A stretch of 7,790 nt of DNA, from assembly GCA_946186535.1 (NCBI GenBank), contig CAMHNT010000103.1:1-7790 (forward strand). The letters run 5' to 3'. Under the pieces are notes generated by a model, which saw only the letters and a list, made by a program, of their open reading frames with translations, had not been told where the DNA came from and did no database searches. This document shows positions 1 to 5,742 of this stretch, in pieces. The position numbers and the translations under genes are program-made. The first letter of the stretch is position 1. Each line of letters begins with the position of its first letter. The stretch is from an uncultured Clostridia bacterium (lineage in GTDB: Bacteria > Bacillota > Clostridia > Oscillospirales > Acutalibacteraceae).

Positions 1-1021
1 TGTTAAGGATATGCGGAAGAATTTTTCCAACATGCTCAACAATCCTCAGAAAATATATCCTACTCTTTATCTTTCGGCTGAGGAAATAGAGATTGACGGC
101 AAGAGCGTTCTTTATGTTTATGTACCGAGAAGCTCGCAGGTTCACACCTGCAATAAGATAACCTACGACCGTATAGATGACGCCGATATCAATATCAGCA
201 GCAATACAACACAGATGTTCGAGCTTTATATTCGTAAGCAGACAGACTTCACCGAAAAGAAAATCTTTCCATATCTGACAGTTGATGATCTTGATATGTC
301 TTTAATGAAACGAGTACGTAATCTTGCAAAAAGCAAGGATCCAAATCATCCTTGGATAGAAATGGACGATATGGGAATTTTCCACAGCGTAGGGCTTTAC
401 GAACGTGATTTTGCAACGGGGCAGAAAGACTTTAACCTTGCAGCAGTCCTTCTTTTTGGAAAGGAAGAAACGATACAGTCATGTTTGCCTGCATACAGAA
501 CGGACGCCATTTACCGTGAGGTAAACATGGATCGGTATGATGACTGTGATGATGTTCGTACCAATCTTATTGATAGCTATGACCGCTTGACAGATTTCAT
601 TTGCCGCCATATAGATGATAAATTTTTTTTGGAAGGGACACAGCGTGTGAGCGTGCGCAGTATAATTGCCCGTGAGATCGTTAGCAATATCCTTATGCAC
701 CGTGAGTATGCAAGCCCTTATCCTGCGAAGGTGATTGTTGAGCAAGGTCGAATATTGACCGAGAATGCAAATAAGACCTATCATTACGGACGTGTTTGCA
801 TAACCACCACTCCTTATCCGAAAAATCCGGTGATTGCTAAATTTTTCAATAATATTGGAAGAGCTGATGAACTTGGCTCGGGTGTTCGTAATCTCTACAA
901 ATACACAAAGATGTATTCGGACAAAGAGCCTATTTTGTTTGAGGATGATATTTTCAGGACGGAAATTCCATTATCCGATATGGACACCGCCGATAAATCG
1001 TCAGCAATCATTGATACTTGA
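1..1021 (+). CDS. COG2865-type AlbA_2/RecG-C-like ATP-binding regulator, 5' end outside the window, frameshifted near its 3' end
   Basis: The frame is open to the left edge (Val-Lys-Asp precede the Met at 11), and homologues continue upstream with an AlbA_2 (Schlafen-type) DNA-binding domain, so the Met at 11 is probably internal. Numbering from that Met, residues 1-75 are the end of AlbA_2 and its linker (NMLNNPQKI, YVYVPRSSQVH, YDRIDD). Residues 85-170 match the family core (PYLTVDDL, NHPWIEM, AAVLLFGKEETI). Residues 185-320 are the HATPase_c_4 region, with the N-box-like REIVSNILMHREY (221-233), TENANK, PYPKNPVIAKFF (268-279) and ELGSGVRNLYKY (287-298). The glycine/IDxxNF stretch usual after ENANK is poorly conserved here (residues 256-267). 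The family is usually described as a putative transcriptional regulator or RecG-like ATPase; the in vivo role is mostly unknown. Translation in this frame stops at 1019-1021, before the expected winged helix, which follows in another frame. The family call is firm; function is not. Confidence 0.85.
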   Translation, partial: VKDMRKNFSNMLNNPQKIYPTLYLSAEEIEIDGKSVLYVYVPRSSQVHTCNKITYDRIDDADINISSNTTQMFELYIRKQTDFTEKKIFPYLTVDDLDMSLMKRVRNLAKSKDPNHPWIEMDDMGIFHSVGLYERDFATGQKDFNLAAVLLFGKEETIQSCLPAYRTDAIYREVNMDRYDDCDDVRTNLIDSYDRLTDFICRHIDDKFFLEGTQRVSVRSIIAREIVSNILMHREYASPYPAKVIVEQGRILTENANKTYHYGRVCITTTPYPKNPVIAKFFNNIGRADELGSGVRNLYKYTKMYSDKEPILFEDDIFRTEIPLSDMDTADKSSAIIDT

Positions 1022-1181
1022 ATACATCAAAGAGAAGGGCTCTATCAACAATTCCGAAGTTTGCAGTATTCTTAATTTGAAGCAAACAAGAGCAAAAGAA
1101 ATATTGAGAGAAATGGTTGAGAATGGGCTGATATCTGCTGTCGGAGAAAAGAAAAACCGAAGATATATTTTGGCGGAATAG
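987..1181 (+). pseudogene. Displaced C-terminal winged-helix segment of the preceding COG2865-type gene
   Basis: In the frame one base ahead of the preceding gene, the sequence reads RQQSLILEYIKEKGSINNSE and continues through LNLKQTRAKEILREMVENGL to a TAG at 1179-1181. This is a typical winged helix-turn-helix, the DNA-binding tail expected at the C-terminus of COG2865 proteins, and it begins exactly where the main frame ends. No start codon or ribosome binding site serves it separately. The simplest reading is one extra base (or an equivalent indel) between about 975 and 1015. No long homopolymer marks the spot. The intact protein would be about 50 residues longer than the main frame gives. 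It may be a real mutation or a sequence error. Confidence 0.75.
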
Positions 1182-1443
1182 TACAATTTGCCAGTTGCTT
1201 TTATATGAACAGTAGAATGGATATTGATATGATTATATCCTTAACACGCCAACGGTATCCACACACCTGTAACGCTTCACTGAAAACTTTTGCGAGTGTA
1301 CGCTTGAGTTTTTAGTGAAAAAGTAAAATAAGAATGGATCTGCTTATATTTACAACACCAAACACCTTTAAAACCGCATTCCAATGCGGAATTAAGTTAC
1401 CTAAGAGATAATTTTTACCCATTTGGGAATACACAAAAAATCA
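1182..1443. other. Gene-free stretch with small hairpins
   Basis: No convincing coding sequence is seen on either strand. The stretch holds the inverted repeat at 1275-1320 and a short hairpin at 1374-1389 (CCGCATT / AATGCGG with a two-base loop and no T-run). A 36-codon ATG frame at 1205-1315 lacks a ribosome binding site and any recognisable similarity. Confidence 0.5.
1275..1320. repeat. Long imperfect inverted repeat
   Basis: Arms at 1276-1289 and 1306-1319 pair over 14 positions, including two G-U pairs (core TTCACT/AGTGAA plus AAAAC/GTTTT). The loop holds a further GCG/CGC pair. No T-run follows on either strand, so it is not a standard terminator. It could still act as a 3' processing or stability element for the gene ending at 1181. 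Function unknown. Confidence 0.4.
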
Positions 1444-1473
1444 CCGCACAAAGGCTTCTTTGTGCGGTTTTTT
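1444..1473 (+). terminator. Rho-independent terminator
   Basis: A perfect 10-bp stem (1444-1453 with 1458-1467, CCGCACAAAG / CTTTGTGCGG) closes a GCTT tetraloop and is followed by six T at 1468-1473. Six A at 1435-1440 lie just upstream, so a weaker minus-strand terminator is also possible. It probably ends plus-strand transcription from the COG2865-type gene, although it lies about 260 bases after that gene's last codon. Confidence 0.9.
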
Positions 1474-1482
1474 GCTGCAAAT

Positions 1483-1732
1483 ATGAAAGTTTTAGATTGG
1501 TCAACTTTATAGGATATAATTATTACTGTAGCCTTGAGATAGATATGCGGGCTGTTGCAGGTAGTCGGAATAACACACGATGAGGTAATAAATGTTCTTG
1601 ATACCGCTAATTTAAAGACTTTATGATTGTATAAAGACAAAATGTGCAAAAAAAGAGATTGTAGATATTGATTTTGAGCATTCGGAAATTAAGGTTCTGA
1701 CGCCGAAGGAATTGTTGGAAATCGTTAGGTAA
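1483..1732 (+). pseudogene. Relic of a PIN-domain (VapC-like toxin) gene
   Basis: Three pieces in two frames spell a decayed PIN-domain protein. An ATG at 1483 begins MKVLD, like the MKVLIDTN start of many PIN proteins, but stops after nine codons. From 1543 the same frame reads ICGLLQVVGITHDEVINVLD then TANLK, and stops at about 1626. The next frame carries on with YDCIKTKCAKKE and ends DFEHSEIKVLTPKELLEIVR, stop at 1730-1732. The order matches the PIN C-terminal half, where an acidic D-C segment is followed by the VLTPKE(F/L)L tail, although the usual (I/V)VTR/N-xxDF strand is shortened by deletion. No antitoxin gene is seen beside it. The PIN assignment comes from remembered family pattern only; the state of decay is directly visible as in-frame stops. 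Confidence 0.55.
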
Positions 1733-1756
1733 CGCCCTCACAACACACACCGGAAT

Positions 1757-1794
1757 AAAAAAAGGAGATTCACAAAGCGGCATCTCCTTTTTTT
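1757..1794. terminator. Bidirectional rho-independent terminator
   Basis: Arms 1757-1769 (seven A then GGAGAT) and 1782-1794 (ATCTCC then seven T) pair perfectly over 13 bp around a 12-base loop. The A/T flanks give a T-tract on both strands. It lies about 40 bases beyond the stop of the lipoprotein gene on the minus strand and after the PIN relic on the plus strand, so it can insulate both convergent units. Confidence 0.85.
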
Positions 1795-1833
1795 ATTATT
1801 CAGATCTTTTTCTCTTTATAATTATCGGTAGAA

Positions 1834-2979
1834 TTATTTATCCTTTACAGTACTTTCGTATCTGTATTTGTCAATCTTTGCTGTAACCTGCTTGCTGAAA
1901 AGCGAGTCAAGATCCTGGTATCCGTAATAACGGTAATTTCCCGTTGAAAATGAATCGCCTGAAGAAAACCAGTCGGAAGACGTAGGAGTGCTCATTGAAC
2001 TTAAGTCATAGGAACACGTTCCGTCATCAAGCGGCATGACGTCCGTATAGTATGAATAATAGTAATAGGAGAACTCTTTATTGTCGTCGTCCTTATTGAG
2101 AGCAGTTACTTTGTAAACGAAATAAACGTAATTGTTAACCGAAACGTTCAAAGACGAATCTTTCGGATATATAAAGTAATTTCCTATGAGCTTCATACCC
2201 TTAAAGGTTTTCGGGTCTGCCCATTTTCCTGCGACGTATGCCTTGAGAGTGTCCTGTGCATTGGTATCCATTTTATTGCGGATATCCTCCGGAATATCTT
2301 CAAACGTTGCTGCGTAAGACGAAAGTCCTTCAACCGTGTATTCCTTTTCAGTAACACTTGGTATCAGACCGTACTTCATGCAGTAATCATTGATATCTCC
2401 GGACGAAGTGTCAACGCTGACAGTAATCTTGTCGCCGTTGCTCAGGCCGGTATTCTTATCGGCGGTGTAATTAAGTCCGCTGACTTCGCCCGATTCTCCG
2501 GATATTGAAACCTCTCCTTTTGGTGCAATTCCCGTAAACGTTACTTTCAAGTTCTGAAAAGGATCAAATGTTTCCGCTTCCTTAAGACCGCTTATTTCAA
2601 GTGTTTTATTATCGTGAGTTACTTTAATAGGGAAGACTTCCTCAAGACGTTCGTCGTTGACGTCCCATTCGTAAGTAACGGTGTCGCCGTTTGAAAGCTC
2701 ATCTGTTTTGTCAAGCTTTCCGGAAACATAGTCCTCAATAAGTAAGTAAACACCCATCTCCTCCATTTCACCGGCGTTCTCGGAAAGACCAAAGGCCTGA
2801 AGGTTTTCATTTACCATTCTCTCGTAATCAAAATTGTAATCGGCATATCCTACCGTATCGTAGCCGTCACACTCCAGCGTAAGATAATCGTTAAAATCTA
2901 CCTTTGCGCGTCCGCAGCCTGAAATCAGCGCCGCTAAAGCCGCTGCCGCTGCAGCAAATGCTATTTTCTTTAAAGTCAT
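1834..2979 (-). CDS. Secreted lipoprotein with two beta-rich repeats
   Basis: The 381-residue product begins with a lipoprotein signal peptide: MTLKK, an alanine-rich hydrophobic stretch, and the lipobox LISGC with Cys22 as the predicted lipidation site. I chose the ATG at 2979 because AGAGGAG sits 8 bases before it; the GTG nine bases upstream overlaps that site. The mature part has two related beta-rich units. Each contains LSNGD-(T/K)-(V/I)-T followed later by K-x-(L/Y)-x-(I/V)-x-GL (LSNGDTVTYEW ... KTLEISGL; LSNGDKITVSV ... KEYTVEGL). A helical stretch (EDIPEDIRNKMDTNAQDTLK) and a Tyr/Ser-rich C-terminal domain with YFIYPKDSS and YVYFVYKV follow. The layout resembles ruminococcal surface lipoproteins of unknown role. 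No catalytic motif is seen. It is monocistronic with its own promoter. Lipoprotein status is firm, function unknown. Confidence 0.9.
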   Translation of the reverse strand: MTLKKIAFAAAAAALAALISGCGRAKVDFNDYLTLECDGYDTVGYADYNFDYERMVNENLQAFGLSENAGEMEEMGVYLLIEDYVSGKLDKTDELSNGDTVTYEWDVNDERLEEVFPIKVTHDNKTLEISGLKEAETFDPFQNLKVTFTGIAPKGEVSISGESGEVSGLNYTADKNTGLSNGDKITVSVDTSSGDINDYCMKYGLIPSVTEKEYTVEGLSSYAATFEDIPEDIRNKMDTNAQDTLKAYVAGKWADPKTFKGMKLIGNYFIYPKDSSLNVSVNNYVYFVYKVTALNKDDDNKEFSYYYYSYYTDVMPLDDGTCSYDLSSMSTPTSSDWFSSGDSFSTGNYRYYGYQDLDSLFSKQVTAKIDKYRYESTVKDK

Positions 2980-3005
2980 TACAAACACTCCTCTTCTTAA
3001 CTGAT

Positions 3006-3023
3006 ACCGTTCGGTTGAACGGT
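3006..3023. promoter_or_regulatory. 18-bp perfect palindrome at the predicted lipoprotein transcript start
   Basis: ACCGTTC / GAACGGT arms (3006-3012 and 3017-3023) flank four bases. The element starts about 7 bases after the -10 box of the minus-strand promoter, so it is either a repressor operator covering the start site or a 5'-terminal hairpin of the mRNA. The symmetry is seen directly; the role is inferred. Confidence 0.55.
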
Positions 3024-3029
3024 GATTTC

Positions 3030-3057
3030 GTTATATGATATTTTGTTATTTTGTCAA
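3030..3057 (-). promoter_or_regulatory. Sigma-A-type promoter of the lipoprotein gene
   Basis: On the minus strand, a perfect -35 TTGACA (3057-3052) and a -10 TATAAC (3035-3030) are separated by 16 bases. Transcription should start near 3023, giving a leader of about 44 bases with AGAGGAG before the ATG at 2979. The surroundings are AT-rich, as expected for a strong vegetative promoter. Confidence 0.8.
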
Positions 3058-3085
3058 CAATAGTTAAAAGGTTTTTAGGTCTTAC

Positions 3086-3190
3086 TTAGTACATCGTAGG
3101 TGTTTCCGCATCGTTTAAGTGCAGCTGCCCGCCAGAGCTTTTCACCTGTATTTGGTAAAAACGGCAGGTGAAAAGTTCTGTGCTTTGATT
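3086..3190 (-). other. Possible small ORF or 3' gene remnant after the VirD4-like gene
   Basis: Directly behind the VirD4-like stop, in another frame, 34 sense codons run to a TAA at 3088-3086. The product ends SSGGQLHLNDAETPTMY, with composition that looks like a genuine protein C-terminus. No ATG, GTG or TTG lies at a proper distance from the AGGAGG at the end of the VirD4-like gene, so the start is missing. It may be the tail of a deleted or frameshifted gene. I do not recognise it. Confidence 0.3.
3133..3180. repeat. Strong hairpin just downstream of the VirD4-like gene
   Basis: Arms 3133-3148 and 3165-3180 pair over 16 bp, the inner 11 perfectly (CTTTTCACCTG / CAGGTGAAAAG) and the outer part including one G-U. 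The loop is 16 bases. It begins about nine bases after the stop codon of the minus-strand operon, a usual terminator position, but no T-run follows on the minus strand. It may be a Rho-dependent or 3'-protective structure. Confidence 0.5.
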
Positions 3191-4589
3191 AAAGAATCCT
3201 CTCCTCCTCAAAATCCGGACGTTCGGCAATCTCGGTGTAGACCGGCTTGCTGCCTCGTTCAAACACCCAGCAGTGACCGATTGGCATAAACAGAATCTGT
3301 TCCAGCGGTTTGTTGCAGCGGACGCTCACCGCCTGAGCCGTTTCAACGTCGTTGCCGCCCATGTAGATGTAGGTGTCGCAATTGGCGATGATCGTTTTGT
3401 CGGTTCCGCTCTTGCCCTTGAGAAGCTGCGCTTCGGACTGGAGAATCAGTGAAACGGAAATTCCTCTCGAACGGATCGTTGAGATAATCGTATCAAGGTT
3501 GTCAATAGCGGTTGTTGCGCCGTAATCGTCGAGGAAAAATCTGACGGGGATAGGCAGACGCTGATTTTTGCAGGTGTCGGAATACTTAAACAGACTGTTG
3601 ATTGCCTGAGAGAAGAACATGTTGACGAGTCCGTCCATCGACCTGTCACAGTCGCTCTGAAGAACGAAGATAACGAACTTTTCCTGAGCAAGTTCGGCAA
3701 AGTCGATATCGTTTTCCGACATCATTGCTTCGATTTCTTTCGTGGTGTAATTGGAAAATTTAGCTGCAAGACAGCTTCGGATGCAATCGTAAGTTTTTTC
3801 GGGTGCCTGATCGACGTTACGGAACTGTTCATAAGCCCAGCTCTCGGGATTTTTCTCATGAAGCTGTTCGAAGCGGTCTGAAAGCAAGGAGGCTTTATCG
3901 TTATAGGAACGTTCACCGTTTTTCAGTGTTCTGCGGCTGAATCTGTTGCCTTCACGAAGGAGCTGCATCAGTCCGTCGAAATTGCAGGGCTTGAAGTCTG
4001 TTTCCTTCATGTAGCCTATCAGAGCGCAGATAAGCAGAAGCGTCATCTGATCCCAGTACGGATCGCCGTTTATGCCTATATTTTCACATTGATAAGTCAG
4101 AGAGCTTGCGATACGCATAATATCCTGAGTGCTTTCAACGTTTGTCAGCGGATTCCAGTGCATCGATTTTTCGGGATTCTGAAAATCCATTCTCATAACA
4201 CGATAACCGTTTTTTTCCATATACTTACCGTATTTCTTTATGAGCGAGCCCTTCGGGTCGGAAACGATATAATTTCCGACAGCCGTTTTCAGATTCGGCT
4301 CAAGAAAGCTCGTAGTCTTTCCGCAGCCACTTGTGCCGAGTATGAGAACGTTGTTGTTAAGTCTTGTCTTATAATCGTTCAGAGAACGTCTGACGTCCTT
4401 GGCAAATATAAACTCCGATCGGTTGAAATCATCTGACGCTTCTTCCTCCGGTGTTTTCAGAAACTCCAGAAAATCAGGATCATTGTAGAATTCATCTATG
4501 TTAAAATCATCGATTGGTTCCTCAAACGTTTTTAAAAATTCCATAAGATTGCTCTCCTTGACTGATTCATAATTGTTCGAATTACTCAT
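3189..4589 (-). CDS. virD4: VirD4/TraG-type coupling ATPase without a membrane anchor
   Basis: This 466-residue protein has the core motifs of type IV coupling proteins, the hexameric ATPases that deliver relaxase-DNA to a conjugation channel. These are Walker A GTSGCGKTT (85-93), DPKG (111-114), WNPL (145-148), Walker B FFLDDYGATTAID (351-363) and the sensor-like IRSRGISVSLILQSEAQL (372-389). It lacks the N-terminal pair of membrane helices that most Firmicutes VirD4 proteins carry, and is shorter than their usual 550-650 residues. The first 60 residues are acidic and hold a duplicated EFLKT-x-EE...DDFN-xx-EF motif (17-34 and 42-60). The ATG at 4589 follows AAGGAGG with 9 bases between, and that site contains the stop codon of the upstream clpP frame, so the two are probably translationally coupled. 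A conjugation role is inferred from family only; no relaxase or VirB4 gene lies in the window. Confidence 0.92.
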   Translation of the reverse strand: MSNSNNYESVKESNLMEFLKTFEEPIDDFNIDEFYNDPDFLEFLKTPEEEASDDFNRSEFIFAKDVRRSLNDYKTRLNNNVLILGTSGCGKTTSFLEPNLKTAVGNYIVSDPKGSLIKKYGKYMEKNGYRVMRMDFQNPEKSMHWNPLTNVESTQDIMRIASSLTYQCENIGINGDPYWDQMTLLLICALIGYMKETDFKPCNFDGLMQLLREGNRFSRRTLKNGERSYNDKASLLSDRFEQLHEKNPESWAYEQFRNVDQAPEKTYDCIRSCLAAKFSNYTTKEIEAMMSENDIDFAELAQEKFVIFVLQSDCDRSMDGLVNMFFSQAINSLFKYSDTCKNQRLPIPVRFFLDDYGATTAIDNLDTIISTIRSRGISVSLILQSEAQLLKGKSGTDKTIIANCDTYIYMGGNDVETAQAVSVRCNKPLEQILFMPIGHCWVFERGSKPVYTEIAERPDFEEERIL

Positions 4590-4603
4590 TTTAAAAGTCC
4601 TCC

Positions 4604-4768
4604 TTAGTAAATTGATTTTATCTCGTCGCAGATTCCGAATTTGATTGCTTCCTCTGCGGTCATAACGTTGTCGAATGCGGTGGCTTTGTCAATTTCCTTG
4701 ATTGTCTTTCCCGTGTGATTTGCGAGAATGCCGTTCATCAGGGCTTTGACCTCAAGGATCCGCTGTGC
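4604..4768 (-). pseudogene. clpP: Displaced C-terminal part of the ClpP-like protein
   Basis: In the frame one base on from the clpP start frame, directly after the A7 run, the sequence reads AQRILEVKALMNGILANHTG, then KTIKEIDKATAFDNVMTAEE and AIKFGICDEIKSIY to a TAA at 4606-4604. This is the normal ClpP C-terminus (RILxxK..LN..LA..TG...I..D...D..M.AEEA...G..D.I). It contains the Asp of FDN, aligned with the catalytic Asp of ClpP, which would be residue 172 of a repaired 193-residue protein. The TAA lies within the Shine-Dalgarno sequence of the VirD4-like gene. Confidence 0.85.
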
Positions 4769-5186
4769 TTTTTTTCTCGATGCTTGTGGCTGAACCGCCG
4801 AATCCTTCGGAAATAAGGGGTTCGTGAATCATCACTTTGGAATGGGGGAGAATAAAGCGTCTGCCTTTCCGTCCTCCTGCGAGAAGTATTGCAGCCATGC
4901 TCGCAGCCATTCCCACACAGCATATATTAAGCTCGTGGGGATATGCCTGAATAGTATCATACATCACGAGTCCTGCTTCAACCTCTCCGCCGGGGCTGTT
5001 GATGTACAGCGTCACTTCCTTTCCCTCAGCCGCCATATATTTCATCAGCGACACGAACCTCATTGCCGAATCGGTGCATATAGGTTCTGTCAGAAAGATG
5101 TTTCCTTCTGCGGTATTCAGAGAGCCGATACTGAACTCTCTGCCGCCGGTTGAGCTTTCCAAGTAGGTTTTATCTGCGATATTCAT
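4752..5186 (-). CDS. clpP: ClpP-like serine protease subunit, frameshifted after residue 139
   Basis: ClpP forms tetradecameric barrels that degrade proteins fed by an AAA+ partner. Here the ClpP fold is clear: LYINSPGGEVEAG (60-72), the nucleophile motif GMAASMAAILLAGG with Ser96, and PHSKVMIHEPL with catalytic His121. As written, the frame ends after 144 residues with KSTADP, losing the third catalytic residue and the last two helices. A single extra A in the A7 run (4775-4769) explains this, because removing it gives a normal 193-residue ClpP ending at 4604. The ATG at 5186 overlaps the stop of the upstream membrane protein gene as ATGA and follows AAAGGAAGG. It diverges from housekeeping ClpP in the N-terminal region (FLTEPICTDSA), and no clpX or other Clp ATPase is adjacent. 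A specialised paralogue in a mobile-element operon is likely. Confidence 0.88.
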   Translation of the reverse strand: MNIADKTYLESSTGGREFSIGSLNTAEGNIFLTEPICTDSAMRFVSLMKYMAAEGKEVTLYINSPGGEVEAGLVMYDTIQAYPHELNICCVGMAASMAAILLAGGRKGRRFILPHSKVMIHEPLISEGFGGSATSIEKKSTADP

Positions 5187-5551
5187 ATTGACTTACCTTC
5201 CTTTCTGAACTTAAGAAAATTCACAAGATCCATGAACATGAATGTCCAGCCGCCCAGGTAGGGGACAGCGAGGATCAGTACCAGAAAGATCGCCCAGCCG
5301 ACTGGGAAAATATAAAGCAGCTTTTTGATTTTGTTGAATATCTCTTTGATATGTGTTATGCCGGGGATCGTTCCGCCGAGTACTAATCCTAAAATCAATC
5401 CGGATACTATTATCGCTCCCAAGCTCTCTGATTTTCCACTGCTCACAGTCATGATGAAGAAGATGAGCGTAATCAGTAACGAAATCACCGTGAATACCGA
5501 TGCGATGTAGCCTCTGATGCGAATTTCCTTTTGACTCTGTGTGTTGTTCAT
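5183..5551 (-). CDS. Small membrane protein with three predicted helices
   Basis: The 122-residue protein has a polar N-terminus (MNNTQSQKEIRIRG), hydrophobic helices at about 15-35, 44-62 (small-residue and glycine-rich, GLILGLVLGG) and 78-98, then an aromatic amphipathic stretch WTFMFMDLVNFLKF and a basic tail. I do not recognise a family. It is the first full gene of the operon, and its TGA overlaps the clpP ATG. The ribosome binding site is weak: AAAGG lies about 14 bases before the ATG, and an AGG lies 9 bases before it. Translation may therefore depend partly on upstream reading. Given that the VirD4-like protein has no anchor, this protein could be its membrane partner; that is inference from context only. 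Confidence 0.75.
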   Translation of the reverse strand: MNNTQSQKEIRIRGYIASVFTVISLLITLIFFIMTVSSGKSESLGAIIVSGLILGLVLGGTIPGITHIKEIFNKIKKLLYIFPVGWAIFLVLILAVPYLGGWTFMFMDLVNFLKFRKEGKSI

Positions 5552-5595
5552 GTTAAATAACCTAACCTTTCTTAACTTTTCTTGTTTTTTATCTT

Positions 5596-5663
5596 TTAGC
5601 TTTTATATATTTGCCTTGTGTTGTTTTGAATTGCCTTTTGGACTACCCTGTTTTGAAAATCAT
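5596..5663 (-). other. Leader ORF with strong ribosome binding site, perhaps a frameshifted small protein
   Basis: A near-perfect AAAGGAGG (its CCTCCT complement at 5673-5678) stands 9 bases before an ATG at 5663, far better than the site of the next gene. The written frame gives only MIFKTG before TAG at 5645-5643. If the T4 run after the start were T5, the frame would give a 22-residue basic peptide, MIFQNRVVQKAIQNNTRQ plus IYKS, stopping at 5598-5596. Either a short leader peptide or a damaged small gene fits. It lies 110 bases before the membrane protein gene in the same predicted transcript. Confidence 0.4.
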
Positions 5664-5706
5664 TGAATGATTCCTCCTTTTTTTCTTTCGTGCTTTCGAT
5701 GTGTTT

Positions 5707-5734
5707 ATTATAGATCATACTTCGACTTTTTTCA
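5707..5734 (-). promoter_or_regulatory. Predicted promoter of the membrane protein-clpP-virD4 operon
   Basis: A perfect -10 TATAAT lies at 5712-5707 on the minus strand, giving a start near 5700. The -35 is weak: TGAAAA or ATGAAA at a spacing of 16-17 bases. A perfect -10 with a poor -35 suggests an activated promoter. The leader to the first strong ribosome binding site is about 22 bases. Confidence 0.55.
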
Positions 5735-5742
5735 TCCGCAAG

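Noticed and set aside
1205..1315. 36-codon plus-strand ATG frame after the COG2865-type gene
   Set aside because: No Shine-Dalgarno sequence, no recognisable similarity, and its stop lies inside a hairpin arm.
1401..1649. 82-codon minus-strand frame over the terminator and PIN relic
   Set aside because: It runs antisense through a clear terminator, has no ribosome binding site and no protein-like pattern.
2980..2988. GTG start adding three residues to the lipoprotein
   Set aside because: The GTG overlaps the AGAGGAG site; the ATG at 2979 has the right spacing and gives a normal lipoprotein signal peptide.
4089..4436. 115-codon plus-strand frame within the VirD4-like gene
   Set aside because: It is antisense to conserved ATPase motifs and has no start signal; it is a shadow frame.
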